Assembly: GCF_051106095.1 (NCBI RefSeq)
Contig: NC_135783.1
Span: 326,013,322-326,077,321, forward strand
Direction of reading: 5' to 3'
DNA from: Pogona vitticeps
Lineage: Eukaryota; Chordata; Lepidosauria; Squamata; Agamidae
Length of the DNA stretch: 64,000 nt
The notes beneath the pieces are model-generated. The model saw nothing but the letters and a program-made list of their open reading frames with translations, had not been told where the DNA came from and searched no databases. Below, piece after piece: positions 45,850 to 56,402 of the stretch (position 1 is its first letter; every line of letters starts with the position of its first letter). The position numbers and the translations under genes were made by a program.

Positions 45850-47142
45850 CTTATAGAGGAGCCAAAGATGAAAGGTCTCTTGTGGCAATCAATCAATCAA
45901 TCAATCATACTTTTTAAAAAAAGAGGTGAGGGGAAAGGGCGAAAGCACAGCACCACAAAAGCATGATTTGGTACATAAGTGTTGTAAATGGAAAAATAGA
46001 ATTTAATGTTAAGGTTCTTGGCTCCTCTGGCAGGGTCCAGGGAAAAAAAGAAAAGTAAAACAATTGGAGAGAACCCACACATGGAAGTAATTTGCAAATA
46101 TAGGCAAGAGGTTTATTGGAAAGAAAGAAATAAAAGGAAAAAAGAGAGAGAGTCTTGCAAGGCAATGCGCTGTTAGTCAACGATTAATACAAGGAGCTCA
46201 AAGATACAGAGATTCATGCATACAGTACTTTATAGATTTCTTTATCAAAATAATGGATTAAATTATGTTCTACCACCAGAACAACAAGTTCTGGGTCTTC
46301 TCATAAGCATCCTTGCTAATATTACGTAGAGTTACATATGCCCTTTGAAACAGTTAATGCTGCAGTAAAACAGTGTCAGTCAATGTCCTTGGATCTGCCC
46401 GAATCCTATTTGGACAATTGTAGCCTTTGAGAATACCGAGGTATACAGTCAAGTATCCTTTGCCTTCTAATGCTGACCTAGCCCTTATCTTTAGGTGGTT
46501 TTCACTTCCCCTGCGGGCTCAGCAAATTTACGAGATATTCTTTAGACCTTGTGTCTGGCTTGGCAGCAGAGAATCTTTCCAAAGCATATACTGCTTTATT
46601 GTTTCTTGAGAGATGCTTTGTGGGTTAGCTAATTCTAAGCTTCTAAAGTTGGGCTAGTTAGGCATTTGCATTCTGAGTAATAAATGGTTACTTAGAATAA
46701 GGGAAATGGGAGCAATATATGTTTAACATAGGCATTCAAACCCATACTTTAAAAGAATATATTGGTATTCAAAGCTCTGGGCATAGAAAATAAAATCTGC
46801 CATGATTGCTTTCTCAAACGATAAAAAATTTGAAATCTCAGATTCCTTCCGAATCATTTCCCAAGTTCATTTGCAAGAAATGTGCTAATTTGGGTAAGTT
46901 CTTATTGAAAAATAAACAGAAACGAAATCATTCTCATCCATCCCTAATGGAGACAGATCTCAGGATGGAGGCTGGCCATGAATGAGCTGAATTTCTTCTA
47001 GGATATTTGCCAGCTGGTGTGTGTCCGAATGGCAGTGTAGCACAGCTGTCTGCATTTCTGTTGGGTACTTAGCCATCTCAGTTCCAGGCCCTTCTGCATT
47101 CTCGGCTGAGGTTCCTTATGGTCCCTGAGCATCTTCTTAGAA
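45850..47142. other. Unique spacer
   Basis: (AATC)n-like short tract at 45888-45905. The rest is not recognised. Confidence 0.35.
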
Positions 47143-47352
47143 TCATGTGCCATCAACTCAGTTCTGACTTATGGTGACCCCAGGTAGAGGATACTGACAA
47201 GTGGTTTATCATTCCTTTCTTCTTGGGAACTCTGGGATTGCCCAGGGCCACACAACCTGGCTATACTTGTAGAAGGCACACTGGAGATTCGAACCCCCAA
47301 CCTCTGGCTCTGCAGCCAGATACCTAAATCACTGAGAAATCCAGCCATCTTT
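47143..47352 (-). mobile_element. tRNA-derived SINE, near full length
   Basis: The minus strand begins GGATTTCTCAGTGATTTAGG (A-box region), then CTGCAGAGCCAGAGGTTGGG and GGTTCGAATCTCC (a good B box). It continues through CAATCCCAGAGTTCCCAAGA and ends CACCATAAGTCAGAACTGAG and TTGATGGCACATGATTC. It is related to the fragments at 11.78 kb and 20.9 kb. Confidence 0.75.
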
Positions 47353-47423
47353 TAAATCATGTGTTTGTTTGTTTTTACTTAGGGATACATTTCCTAGGTG
47401 TTTCATCTGCATTGGACCACTCT

Positions 47424-47511
47424 ATTAGATCAAAGAGGGCAAGTGATCCTAAAGTGCTTCTTGCTCCATTAGATCAAAGAGGGCAAGTGATCCTAAAGTG
47501 CTTCTTGCTCC
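47424..47511. repeat. 44-bp tandem duplication
   Basis: Two exact copies of a 44-bp unit starting ATTAGATCAAAGAGGGCAAG. Identity of the copies suggests a recent duplication (or an assembly artefact). Confidence 0.95.
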
Positions 47512-47514
47512 ATT

Positions 47515-49289
47515 CATCATGTTATTTAGTAACGGTATAATTCCCAGCTGCATCCAGTAAAGAGATGGCTTGTAATTGGCTTGTGTGCGTGGGGGGGTTA
47601 TATAGAGAGCCTGTGTCTTTAGGGGATACAAGTGGTATTTAAAATAACATAGCTTTATTAAACTGGCATCTGCTCAATAAGGTGCATTCCACCCAACTGG
47701 ATAGCAGAGTTACACACAGCTGTGCTATTTGGCATCTAATTCTCACCATCTGTAGACCGAGGCTTCATATTTTAATGTCTATTTATGGGAGGAAAACATT
47801 AGCAATAAACTGACATTTCAGTCCTTGACTCAGGAATATTTTACTGTTTCATTGTTGTTATTTTCCCCCCTCTTTCAGTTACTAATGCAATCTTTACATA
47901 CTTCCTATATAAAGTTGTTAGAGCCAAGGTAATGATGGCCAATTGAGCAGCCAGCTTGCTTGGCAAAAGGACAAAGTGAGCTGAATTTGGATGAGATATG
48001 GAACAAGGAGTGCTTTTTATATCTGTGTTTGCAATCTGGCACCTCTGTCTGAAGGTTACAGAAAGTTGTGTTGGTGCCTAGTGCAGCATGTGCTGACATT
48101 TAAACAGGGGCAACTAGTGCAAAAGATAGGCAAATGAATTCTACCATGTTGTGGTTCCGATATTATGGAAGCTCTTCTACACATTACATTTCCCAGATAA
48201 ACAACAATAACAGTGACATGCCTAATGTGTCAATATCAGGCGCACATGGTACATAAATCTTGGATTCTGGCCCAGAGTGTTTTTTTATAGCTAAGTGCCC
48301 ACTGAGACTCAAGTATATAGAACTTCTTCATAGTCAGCACCCAAGCTGCTTCCTTAGCATCTCTTGTTAAAGAAAGGTGTGATAAATGGGACAGAATGAC
48401 TAGGAAATGGATAGGGACAACAGCTCTTGGGAGATGAGAATAATTCCAGTGAATATCAGTTGTCCTCTTTCACCTAACTTCAGGTCTCAGTTTTTGAATA
48501 AGAACACTAGAAACATTTTTAAAGAGACAGGAGCCCTATTCAGCCATTATCATATCCAGCAATATCAACCCATTTTAAGTAGGATGTGTTTGAGGGACTA
48601 GCCACAATCCTTTTCTTGTTCCTTTCTTCATGCGAGCAAGGAAGAGTTTGAAGAGGAGAGGTCCTGTTCACATGTAATCTGTACACAGGGGTAAGAACCT
48701 AGCTTTTCCAGGATTCTTGCTTACATGTAGAGCCACTACACAAGCAGGAACTTTTCCACTTGAGACCCGTTGGTCAAAATCCTGTTGGCACAAAGTTATT
48801 CTATGGATGCCAGATGACGTCACCATCCAGTAAAGAGGAAATTTAATTTAAAAGATTGGAAAGTCTCCTGTCCTGTCCTTTCAGGTTCTGAGGCTCCCCA
48901 GGAATATTTTTTTTTTTTTGCCCTGAAGACTTCTTTAGGAGCCTCACTGTTGGGGGAAAAGGGAAGATTTTAGTAGTCAAAAATTGGGTTGATGCAACAA
49001 GACACTGAAAGAGTTAACTTAACAAGGCAACTCTACCCTGCAGTCTCTGATTGCAATCTGAACAAGGGCTCTTGTGTATACAATAGAGGAAAATGCAGTT
49101 AAAAAAGAACTACCTAACAGCTGCCAGCTCCATCTTTATGGTAATGCCTTTTGTCCCAGATTTCGAGAATACCTAAAGACTATTCACTTGTTATTTCTAT
49201 GGATGCACTCACCATGCTTAGGAAGAAAAACATTGCACTTTCTCTCCTCATCATTGCTTTTGGCATGCAGGAACTAGTATGCCTGAAAT
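47515..49289. other. Unique spacer left of the Ngaro element
   Basis: No recognised repeat. GC content rises sharply at about 49285, which I take as the approximate left edge of the next element or of a CpG island. Confidence 0.4.
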
Positions 49290-50010
49290 GTGTTCGCGCT
49301 CGGGAGGGGCGCGTTTTCGCGCCCTCGAACCGAGCAGCACCATTTGCTCGCCTGGCCCCGGAAGAGGCAAAAGACAGGGTCACGTGACAGGGGACTGGCT
49401 GGAGGCAATATACGCTGGCGACAGCTCCGATGGATTGCTCTTTCGCTTTTGGCAGAGCTCGGAGCAGGACGTCGCTGACATTGTGGAGTCTGGTTTGCGA
49501 GGGGCGGCTTTGCGCTCCCCCTCCCCCTTTGCATCGTTTCTTTAGAGGGTTGCTGGGCTGGGTTATTGACAGAAGGGGTTGTTTATTTACAGTGGGATCG
49601 TCGGAGGAAATCAGCTGGGAGGCGGGGAGAGAGTTCGGGGCAGCGCGCGGCGGGCGCTTTACCCGCCGCGCATCGGGTGTTAGCTACAGAGCCTCCACTC
49701 TTCCCCGCGTTGCCGGTGGTGTGACCAGGAGCAGGGGGGATTTCATTAGATAAGGCGGGGAGGCGCTTGTGTGGGGTTGGGAAAGTAGAAGGGAAGCTAA
49801 CGGAGGTGGTGTGAGCGGGGGACGTGAGAGTCGGGACGAGTGGCTGCATCTGTTCCCCCTCTATTCTGCTAGGGTATTTGGTTTATGGTGTATGACCTGG
49901 GTAGGTGGAGGGGGTGAAGTGGCGTAGCAAGGGCAGCCTGGTGTAGCGGGCGCCATTTTGTGTGTACTCGTAGGGCAGCCGCGTGGTTGCCTCTCGTCCG
50001 CCATCTTGTG
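49290..50010 (+). promoter_or_regulatory. CpG-rich leader or CpG island upstream of the Ngaro gag
   Basis: Strongly GC- and CpG-rich against A+T-rich flanks. It contains a hairpin GAGGGGCGCG-TTTT-CGCGCCCTC (about 49304-49326) and a second, GCGCGGCGGG / CCCGCCGCGC (49645-49671, 7-base loop). Near its right end GCGCCATTTTG (about 49953) and CCGCCATCTTG (about 49999) resemble YY1 sites. It may be the element's promoter or a host CpG island the element landed beside. Confidence 0.55.
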
Positions 50011-50339
50011 GTGTTAGTTTCACTTTTAGTAAATGGCATAGTTTTACATAAATAAGGAGGAAGGACAAAGGAGGTAGGGGAAGGTAGAGAGATAGATAGG
50101 AAAGTAGGCACAAGTGGTATAGGGGGGTAATTGGGGCGATAAGTGGAATTTGGTCTAATTGGGGGGTGTAATAAATTATATAGAATTATATATCAAAATA
50201 AACACAAAATTATAGGGATAGTTCTTCTGCCTTCTATTTGGAATTTTGGTAAGCAAATTAAGGAGTGTAGAGGTTTGGGGACTGAATTTGGTATATTAGT
50301 AATAATACGAATAATAATTAAAAATTGTTGGAACTCAAA

Positions 50340-50771
<432 letters not shown>

Positions 50772-50810
50772 TGTTATTAATTAATAATAATAATAATATT
50801 AATAACAAAA

Positions 50811-52325
50811 GTGGAGATGCCTCCGAAAAAGGGAGGAGGAAAAAAGAAAGGAAAGGCCCCTGCAAAGAAGCCGGTAGTTCCCCAGGTGTCCCCTCCTCAT
50901 TCATCATCGGATGAGGAATCTTGGGCCATGTTGAAAGATCTACAAGCCAAAGTGGCAAGCATGGAGGCCAAACAGTTAGAAAGGCAGGCCCCTAAGGGTG
51001 GTGAGATCACACCACGCCGCTCCAATAGGGATACAAAAGGGCGACGTAGGGCGGAAATGAGAGCTATGACACGTGATTTAATGAAGCGTTTTGATGCCCT
51101 TGAAGCTGAGCAGGGTCAAGATGATGATGGACGGAAGTCGGATGATGGTTCTCCGGCAGCACACTTAGCGACTCGAGGGCGGAAACACGCAAGGACGGAG
51201 GCAAATGAAGACCAGGATGCCGCAGAGGGTGTGTCCTGCGGGCTTGACCCGTATGGCGAACCCTCTACGAGTGCTCGTGGGATTGTGGAGGCTGCAGGAA
51301 CGGCACGGGCAGTTTCTGGTGAGTATGGGGGTACACACAATGCAGGTAGTCAATTGGCAGCTTGGCCATGGTTGGGAGGCTTGCAGCAGCCGAGTGCCTC
51401 GCCAAATTTTTACACAACACCTAATATGGCGTGGCCGGGCGGGTTTTGGCCTTCTATGGGCCCGCAATGGTGTGGATGGGGCATGCCAGGCGCCAGTCCA
51501 TTAAACTCAGGAACGGCCAGTGAGGGTAAGTATTTAGCGTCACAGCTGCACCCATCGGTGCCCAATACAGGTTATAATACTGTTCCCATAGCAGCGATTC
51601 CTTATACAGATTACAGTACGCCTCTGGGAGACCATCTGAACCCGGCTGTTAAGGAAAAGATTTGGCGAGGCGATTATATTGACTTTTATGAGTTATTGAA
51701 CCGGGAATTTGAAGTTAAGGAGATTGATAAGGATGATGAAAAGCTGAAGGAAAAACACAGACGTAAACAGCCCGATAGAAATTGGAATAATTGGGTCACG
51801 GGCTTCACCATATATTCTGGTGTGTTGGTAAAAATGCAGCCTTGGAAGGCATCGGCTTTATTTCAATACTTCGACATTATGCGAAGAGCCAAAGTGGAAT
51901 TCGAGGGTCAGGCATGGCTAAGGTACGATGAGGCTTTCAGGATGAGGAGTGCAATTAGGCCAGAATTGCGCTGGGATGAAACACACCCGGAACTATGGCT
52001 ACAGCATATGTCACCCGCAAAAACGAGCTTAGGCGATAGGTTTGATTGTGGTCACCTGAATATAAAGTACTCAGGTGGCCCAGGTGCCCGCCAGGGGGCG
52101 GGGCAGCAGGTTCAACCCCGGCTGGCTTGCTACGAGTTTAACAATAGAGGGTCGTGTGCCAAGGTTCCATGCAGATTTCTGCATGAATGCATCACCTGCG
52201 GAGGAAAGCACGCTAAGATCAACTGCTTCAGAACAGGGGGGCAAAGACAGAATAAGACAGGAGGGGCAAATAAAAAACCGGATGGCGGGGGTGGGCCTCC
52301 TGGAAAGGGGACCCACACCAATTAA
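50811..52325 (+). CDS. Ngaro gag-like protein
   Basis: 504 codons. The N terminus is lysine-rich (MEMPPKKGGGKKKGKAPAKK), followed by a Ser-rich stretch and a predicted helical segment around residues 40-105. A proline/glycine/tryptophan-rich middle (about 180-240) precedes a conserved-looking domain (about 270-420, with DYIDFYELLNREFEVKE). Near the C terminus are a CCCH-type finger (C440-X8-C-X4-C-X3-H) and a C-X2-C-X3-H-X4-C knuckle, CITCGGKHAKINC, the pattern found in DIRS/Ngaro gag proteins. It would bind the element's RNA. The RT frame overlaps its last quarter-kilobase in another frame, as is usual in this group. The frame is open throughout. Confidence 0.85.
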   Translation: MEMPPKKGGGKKKGKAPAKKPVVPQVSPPHSSSDEESWAMLKDLQAKVASMEAKQLERQAPKGGEITPRRSNRDTKGRRRAEMRAMTRDLMKRFDALEAEQGQDDDGRKSDDGSPAAHLATRGRKHARTEANEDQDAAEGVSCGLDPYGEPSTSARGIVEAAGTARAVSGEYGGTHNAGSQLAAWPWLGGLQQPSASPNFYTTPNMAWPGGFWPSMGPQWCGWGMPGASPLNSGTASEGKYLASQLHPSVPNTGYNTVPIAAIPYTDYSTPLGDHLNPAVKEKIWRGDYIDFYELLNREFEVKEIDKDDEKLKEKHRRKQPDRNWNNWVTGFTIYSGVLVKMQPWKASALFQYFDIMRRAKVEFEGQAWLRYDEAFRMRSAIRPELRWDETHPELWLQHMSPAKTSLGDRFDCGHLNIKYSGGPGARQGAGQQVQPRLACYEFNNRGSCAKVPCRFLHECITCGGKHAKINCFRTGGQRQNKTGGANKKPDGGGGPPGKGTHTN

Positions 52326-53913
52326 GATTAAGGTACTGGTCAAGGGGTTGGAGCATTACCCAAATAGGGAAGATGCGGAATATTTATCTCTAGGTTTTAA
52401 GTTTGGGTTTAGGATTCCGGCGCTGGGTGTTAGACGGGCATTTGTGGCTAAGAATCTCAAGTCAATAAAAGGCATGGAGGGGATAGTTTTGGAAAAGATA
52501 AACAAGGAGGTGAAGGAAGGTAGGGTCTTGGGACCTTTTGATGAGCCACCTTTGGATAAACTAAGGGTGTCACCATTGGGGATTGTGCTGAAAAAGGCCC
52601 TGGGAGAATTTAGGTTGATTCATCATTTGTCGTTTCCTGAAGGGGAGTCGGTAAATGATGCTATACCAGAAGAACTTTGTTCAGTGAGATACACCTCTTT
52701 TGATGAGGCGGTGAAAATGATTAGAGCTTGTGGAGTCAGCGCTGAACTGGCAAAGGCGGATGTGAAATCAGCATTTCGGATTCTGCCCGTCCACCCAGCA
52801 GATTTTAATCTGTTGGGGTTTCAATTTCAAGGACGCTATTATATTGACAGGGCTCTTCCAATGGGGTGTTCAATTTCCTGTTCAATGTTCGAAAAGTTCA
52901 GTACTTTTATTGAATGGCTGGTTAGACAAAGGATGGGCTGTAATTCTACAGCGCACTATTTGGATGATTTTCTCTTCTGTGGTAAGGCTAATTCGGGGAA
53001 ATGTCAAAGGTTCTTAGACACATTTAGAGAACTTGCTGCAGAAATGGGACTGCCATTAGCGGAAGAAAAGACAGAGGGACCGGCAACAACCCTTACTTTC
53101 CTGGGAATCGAATTGGACACAATGCACCAGACTTCCCGGTTGCCTCAAGAGAAATTAGAGAACATTAGGAACATTATACGTAGTTTGAGGGGTAGAAAGA
53201 AGGTTACGCTAAAGGAGTTACAAGAAGTGGTGGGACATTTGAATTTTGCTTGTAAAGTAGTAGCCCCTGGACGAGCCTTTGTGAGGCGACTTTGCAGTGC
53301 CATGTCAGGGCTGCGGAAACCATTTCACAAGACTAGGGTGACAAGAGGTATGCGGGAAGACTTAAGGGTTTGGGAGCTGTTTTTAGAGCAATTTAATGGG
53401 GTATCATTTTGGAGATCTGAAATTAGTTTAAAGACAGAGGTTCAAGTAAACTCGGATGCAGCAGGTGCGCAAGGGTTTGGAATTTACTTCCGTGGTAGGT
53501 GGTGTGCAGAGACTTGGCCCGAGGATTGGCATCAACAGGGCATAACGAGGGACTTAACATTCCTGGAATTTTTTCCAATTGTAGGAGCCCTGTGGCTTTG
53601 GGCATCTGAATGGGCTAATACCGTGGTCCGATTTTGGTGTGACAATCAGGCGGTGGTGTTTATTATCAATAGCTTGACGTCACGCTCAGATCGGGTTATG
53701 GAGTTAGTTAGGGCATTTACGTTAAAGGCCCTGCAGTTTAACGTTGTGGTGCAGGCCCGACATGTTCCGGGCATCGATAACAGGATAGCTGACGCGCTTT
53801 CACGTCAACAGATCCAGCGTTTCAGGGAATTGGCACCGGACGCCAGGGATCTGCCAGAAGTCCTTCCGGCGGAGGTCTGGCAGATTGGCGTGAAGAAGCG
53901 TCGAGAGCGATAG
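52075..53913 (+). CDS. Ngaro reverse transcriptase and RNase H
   Basis: 612 codons as an open frame. The first 80 or so overlap gag and may not be used as written, so the true start is undecided. RT motifs: VSPLGIVLKK and FRLIHHLSFPEG (about 165-190), ADVKSAFRILPVHP (about 228-241), LPMGCSISCSMFEKF (about 261-275), catalytic YLDD at 295-298, and LTFLGIELD. A connection with LQEVVGHLNFACKVV leads to RNase H (VNSDAAGAQGFG near 460, FWCDNQAVV, ending VPGIDNRIADALSR near 585). This wording is typical of DIRS/Ngaro elements, which copy RNA to DNA and integrate with a recombinase. Confidence 0.92.
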   Translation: MAQVPARGRGSRFNPGWLATSLTIEGRVPRFHADFCMNASPAEESTLRSTASEQGGKDRIRQEGQIKNRMAGVGLLERGPTPIKIKVLVKGLEHYPNREDAEYLSLGFKFGFRIPALGVRRAFVAKNLKSIKGMEGIVLEKINKEVKEGRVLGPFDEPPLDKLRVSPLGIVLKKALGEFRLIHHLSFPEGESVNDAIPEELCSVRYTSFDEAVKMIRACGVSAELAKADVKSAFRILPVHPADFNLLGFQFQGRYYIDRALPMGCSISCSMFEKFSTFIEWLVRQRMGCNSTAHYLDDFLFCGKANSGKCQRFLDTFRELAAEMGLPLAEEKTEGPATTLTFLGIELDTMHQTSRLPQEKLENIRNIIRSLRGRKKVTLKELQEVVGHLNFACKVVAPGRAFVRRLCSAMSGLRKPFHKTRVTRGMREDLRVWELFLEQFNGVSFWRSEISLKTEVQVNSDAAGAQGFGIYFRGRWCAETWPEDWHQQGITRDLTFLEFFPIVGALWLWASEWANTVVRFWCDNQAVVFIINSLTSRSDRVMELVRAFTLKALQFNVVVQARHVPGIDNRIADALSRQQIQRFRELAPDARDLPEVLPAEVWQIGVKKRRER

Positions 53914-53915
53914 GT

Positions 53916-54794
53916 TTGGCGCTGGCCCCGAAAACACGCAAGAAATATATAGCTGCAGGTACCGAATTTTCGGAATTTAGGAAGGCAATGCATCTGGAAC
54001 ATATGTGGCCTGCACCGGTAGAACATCTACAGCAATTTAGTGTTGCCTTGCATAGAAAAGGTTTGGCATCAGGTACTATACAGGGGAAATTGGCTGCGGT
54101 GGGTTTTTATGCGAAGGCAAACGGGTTTAGGGATTTTTCAGGTGATTTTAGGATAAGGAAGATGCTGGAAGGATGGTCAAGGGAAAAGGGAAGGATTAAG
54201 GATGATAGGACGCCCATATCCCCGGCGATCCTCGAGCGCCTAGGTGAACTCTGGGGATTGGTGTGTAGGGACGATTACGAGAAGGCACTTTTTCAGGCCG
54301 CAGCCCTAATAGCCTTTTTTGGGGCTATGCGAATTAGTGAGCTGGTGGCATTGGGAAAAGGGGATGTATCACGGAAAGCCCTACAGTTTGAGGACGTGAT
54401 AGTACAGGAGGACCAGGTGATTATTAGGATTAGGAGATCTAAAGCCGATCAGTTGGGCAGAGGTAGCCAATTAATGATGGGACGGTGTAGCAGGGAAAGT
54501 ATCTGCCCAGTGAAGGCGGTAAAGGAATTTGTGGGATTTCGGGGAACAGAGAAGGGTTATTTCTTTCAACATGCGGACACATCACCACTTACGAAGTATC
54601 AATTCTGGAAGCTGACTGGCATGGCGCTGGAAAGAATAGGGGTTAAGGATATGAGATTTGGAACGCATTCGTTCCGGATAGGGGCTGCCTCAACGGCAGC
54701 TGCATTGGGTTATAGTGTAGAACAAATTAAGCACATTGGTCGTTGGTCATCCAATTGCTATCATAAATATGTCAGACAAATACCTAACGTATAG
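53916..54794 (+). CDS. Ngaro tyrosine recombinase
   Basis: 292 codons open; no ATG at the start (TTG here), the first ATG is near codon 25. An N-terminal SAM-like DNA-binding domain (about 5-90) is followed by the catalytic domain with the full tyrosine-recombinase signature: R139 in FFGAMRISELVAL, H251 and R254 in THSFRIGAAS, W277 in HIGRWSSNCYHKYVR, and Y282 or Y285 as nucleophile. This enzyme class integrates circular DNA without a target duplication. It begins right after the RT frame and is followed directly by the hydrolase frame. Confidence 0.92.
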   Translation: MALAPKTRKKYIAAGTEFSEFRKAMHLEHMWPAPVEHLQQFSVALHRKGLASGTIQGKLAAVGFYAKANGFRDFSGDFRIRKMLEGWSREKGRIKDDRTPISPAILERLGELWGLVCRDDYEKALFQAAALIAFFGAMRISELVALGKGDVSRKALQFEDVIVQEDQVIIRIRRSKADQLGRGSQLMMGRCSRESICPVKAVKEFVGFRGTEKGYFFQHADTSPLTKYQFWKLTGMALERIGVKDMRFGTHSFRIGAASTAAALGYSVEQIKHIGRWSSNCYHKYVRQIPNV

Positions 54795-54801
54795 GTAGGG
54801 G

Positions 54802-55428
54802 TTGTTTTGTCTTACAGGTCAGGAGTTGAAGGACGTCCGGAGAAACATCATGATTGTCGGCCATAGCTACATTTTTTGGGCAGCACGCTATGCGGCAACT
54901 TCCGCGTGGGGAAGTGACTTGGGGCTAGGTGCCCAGGCATCTATTGAGTGGAAGGGCGTGCGTGGCATGCAATGGGTGCAATTTGGAAGATTGACCTCTT
55001 TTGGTAGCACACCTCCGGACATATTGGTTGTCCATTTAGGGGGCAATGATTTGCCTAGATTGCCCGGGAAGGCATTGATTTTGGATGTAATGAGAGATTT
55101 GAACGGGCTACATATAACATATCCAGACATGCGAATCATATGGTCCACAATTATACCACGACTAAATTGGCGGGAAGCTAGGGATTGGGACAAAGTAAAC
55201 AAGGCCCGTCGCCAAGTTAATAGGGAGGTTTGCAGATGTGTCCGAATAGGTGGTTTCGGAGCGGTAATAGACCATCATAGGATACAAGCGTCTAACCCGG
55301 AGTATTTTCGGGAAGATGGAGTTCACCTGTCGGATATTGGTTTGGATAAGTTCTTGGAGGATATAAAGGGGAGCCTGCTAGTGCAACTTGGCCTGCTTGG
55401 TGGGTACATGGGACATAGCTTATGCTAG
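54802..55428 (+). CDS. SGNH/GDSL-type hydrolase of the Ngaro element
   Basis: 208 codons open. Block I is IMIVGHSYIFW with Ser22 as the likely nucleophile (GHS in place of GDS). Block III is HLGGNDL (Gly80-Asn82). Block V is DGVHLSDIG with Asp172 and His175. These are the catalytic blocks of SGNH esterases. Vertebrate Ngaro elements are known to carry such a frame, but its role in the life cycle is unsettled. There is no ATG at the start of the frame. CTTACAG directly upstream of GTCAGG (near 54820) resembles a splice acceptor, so it may be made from a spliced RNA (inference). Confidence 0.87.
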   Translation: MFCLTGQELKDVRRNIMIVGHSYIFWAARYAATSAWGSDLGLGAQASIEWKGVRGMQWVQFGRLTSFGSTPPDILVVHLGGNDLPRLPGKALILDVMRDLNGLHITYPDMRIIWSTIIPRLNWREARDWDKVNKARRQVNREVCRCVRIGGFGAVIDHHRIQASNPEYFREDGVHLSDIGLDKFLEDIKGSLLVQLGLLGGYMGHSLC

Positions 55429-55870
55429 TCCTCATGTTTTGGCGGGTAGTGCGGGGATAACTGGTTGTCTCGGTGTGTCCCCTTTTATAATTATGATAAA
55501 ACCAACAGCCAGTGGCTCCTCTCGGCTCTTCTGATTGTGCGATCACAGGGCTGAAAGCAGCTTATGGGCTGGGACACTTACGGACCGGGGGTCATCAATA
55601 GATGGCTCGGGGTCCGGGGTGTTTAATTGAGGCCTTACAGGTTCCTACGGTCATTAGACAGTGGGAACCTGGGGGGCTTGGGACTCGCCCATTGACTGAT
55701 AAGGAAGTATTGGATGCCATGGAGTTATTTCCCCGCACTACCGCAGGCCCCCTTCAGTTTTGGATTTGGTTTACTGATTAATTCTAATTGGTTTCAATAA
55801 AGTGTGGCCCATTTAAATCCAAAGAATGGTTGTCTTGCGTCTTTATTCTGGGGCTTGGGGGAGCAAGTGG
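55429..55870 (+). other. Ngaro 3' UTR and terminal region
   Basis: Non-coding. Contains GTTGTCTCGGTGT, CATTGACTGAT, CGCAGGCCCCCTT and AATAAAGTGTG, and ends near TCTTTATTCTGGGGCTTGGG. All are shared in order with the 13.9-14.4 kb fragment. Split direct repeats are expected in Ngaro; I cannot delimit them by eye. Confidence 0.7.
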
Positions 55871-55970
55871 AAATATTCCTGCTTGCATGAAGACTCTATC
55901 TACAAGCAGTAACCTGAATTCCCAGAGTTTCTGCTTGTGGGTAGAATCTACACAGAGGCAGGAATCCCTC
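55868..55970. repeat. Imperfect palindrome just outside or at the Ngaro 3' end
   Basis: ATTCCTGCTTGC...ATCTACAAGCAG on the left against CTGCTTGTGGGTAGA...GCAGGAAT on the right; about 45 bp per arm with mismatches. Confidence 0.6.
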
Positions 55971-56185
55971 TTCTCATGACAAGATAACCACAGAGAGGGC
56001 AGGAGCTGGGCAATTCTCTCAAAGTGTCATGAGTGTACCTGTGGTAGTAACAACTGGATTAATAAATTAATTAGAGCTATTAGTAACTATGCTCTTGTGG
56101 CATTTTAGTCTGCTTTTTCCCTGTCTTATTCTTGTTTATACCTCAACCAATTCTTTTTATATTATATGTCTACTACTTATATCTA

Positions 56186-56402
56186 CTGAAGAGAAGACTC
56201 CCTGGAAAAGACCCTGATGGTGAGAAAGTGTGAAGGCAAGAGGAGAAGGGGACGACAGAGGACGAGATGGTTGGACAATGTTATCAAAGCAACCAACATG
56301 AATTTGACACAACTCCGGGAGGCCGTGGAAGATAGGAGGGCCTGGCGTGTTCTGGTCCATGGGGTCATGAAGGGTCGGGCATGACTTAATTAAACAACAA
56401 CG
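56186..56402 (+). mobile_element. Bov-B LINE 3' end
   Basis: Sense strand: GACTCCCTGGAAAAGACCCT, AGGGGACGACAGAGGACGAG, GGAGGCCGTGGAAGATAGGA, and a terminus with ACTTAATTAAACAACAACG. 5'-truncated. It encodes the ORF2 C terminus, decayed. Confidence 0.88.

Noticed and set aside
47290-47352. A tRNA gene (A and B boxes present)
   Set aside because: No cloverleaf pairing or anticodon arm; it is the head of a tRNA-derived SINE with a SINE body attached.
49279-49753. Overlapping frames of 60-107 codons in the CpG-rich stretch
   Set aside because: High GC content removes stop codons by chance on both strands; no motif or consistent frame.
50811-55428. A host gene cluster or a tyrosine recombinase from a prokaryotic contaminant
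   Set aside because: gag fingers, RT/RNase H, vertebrate-type Ngaro wording and a second related copy at 13.9-14.4 kb show a eukaryotic retroelement.
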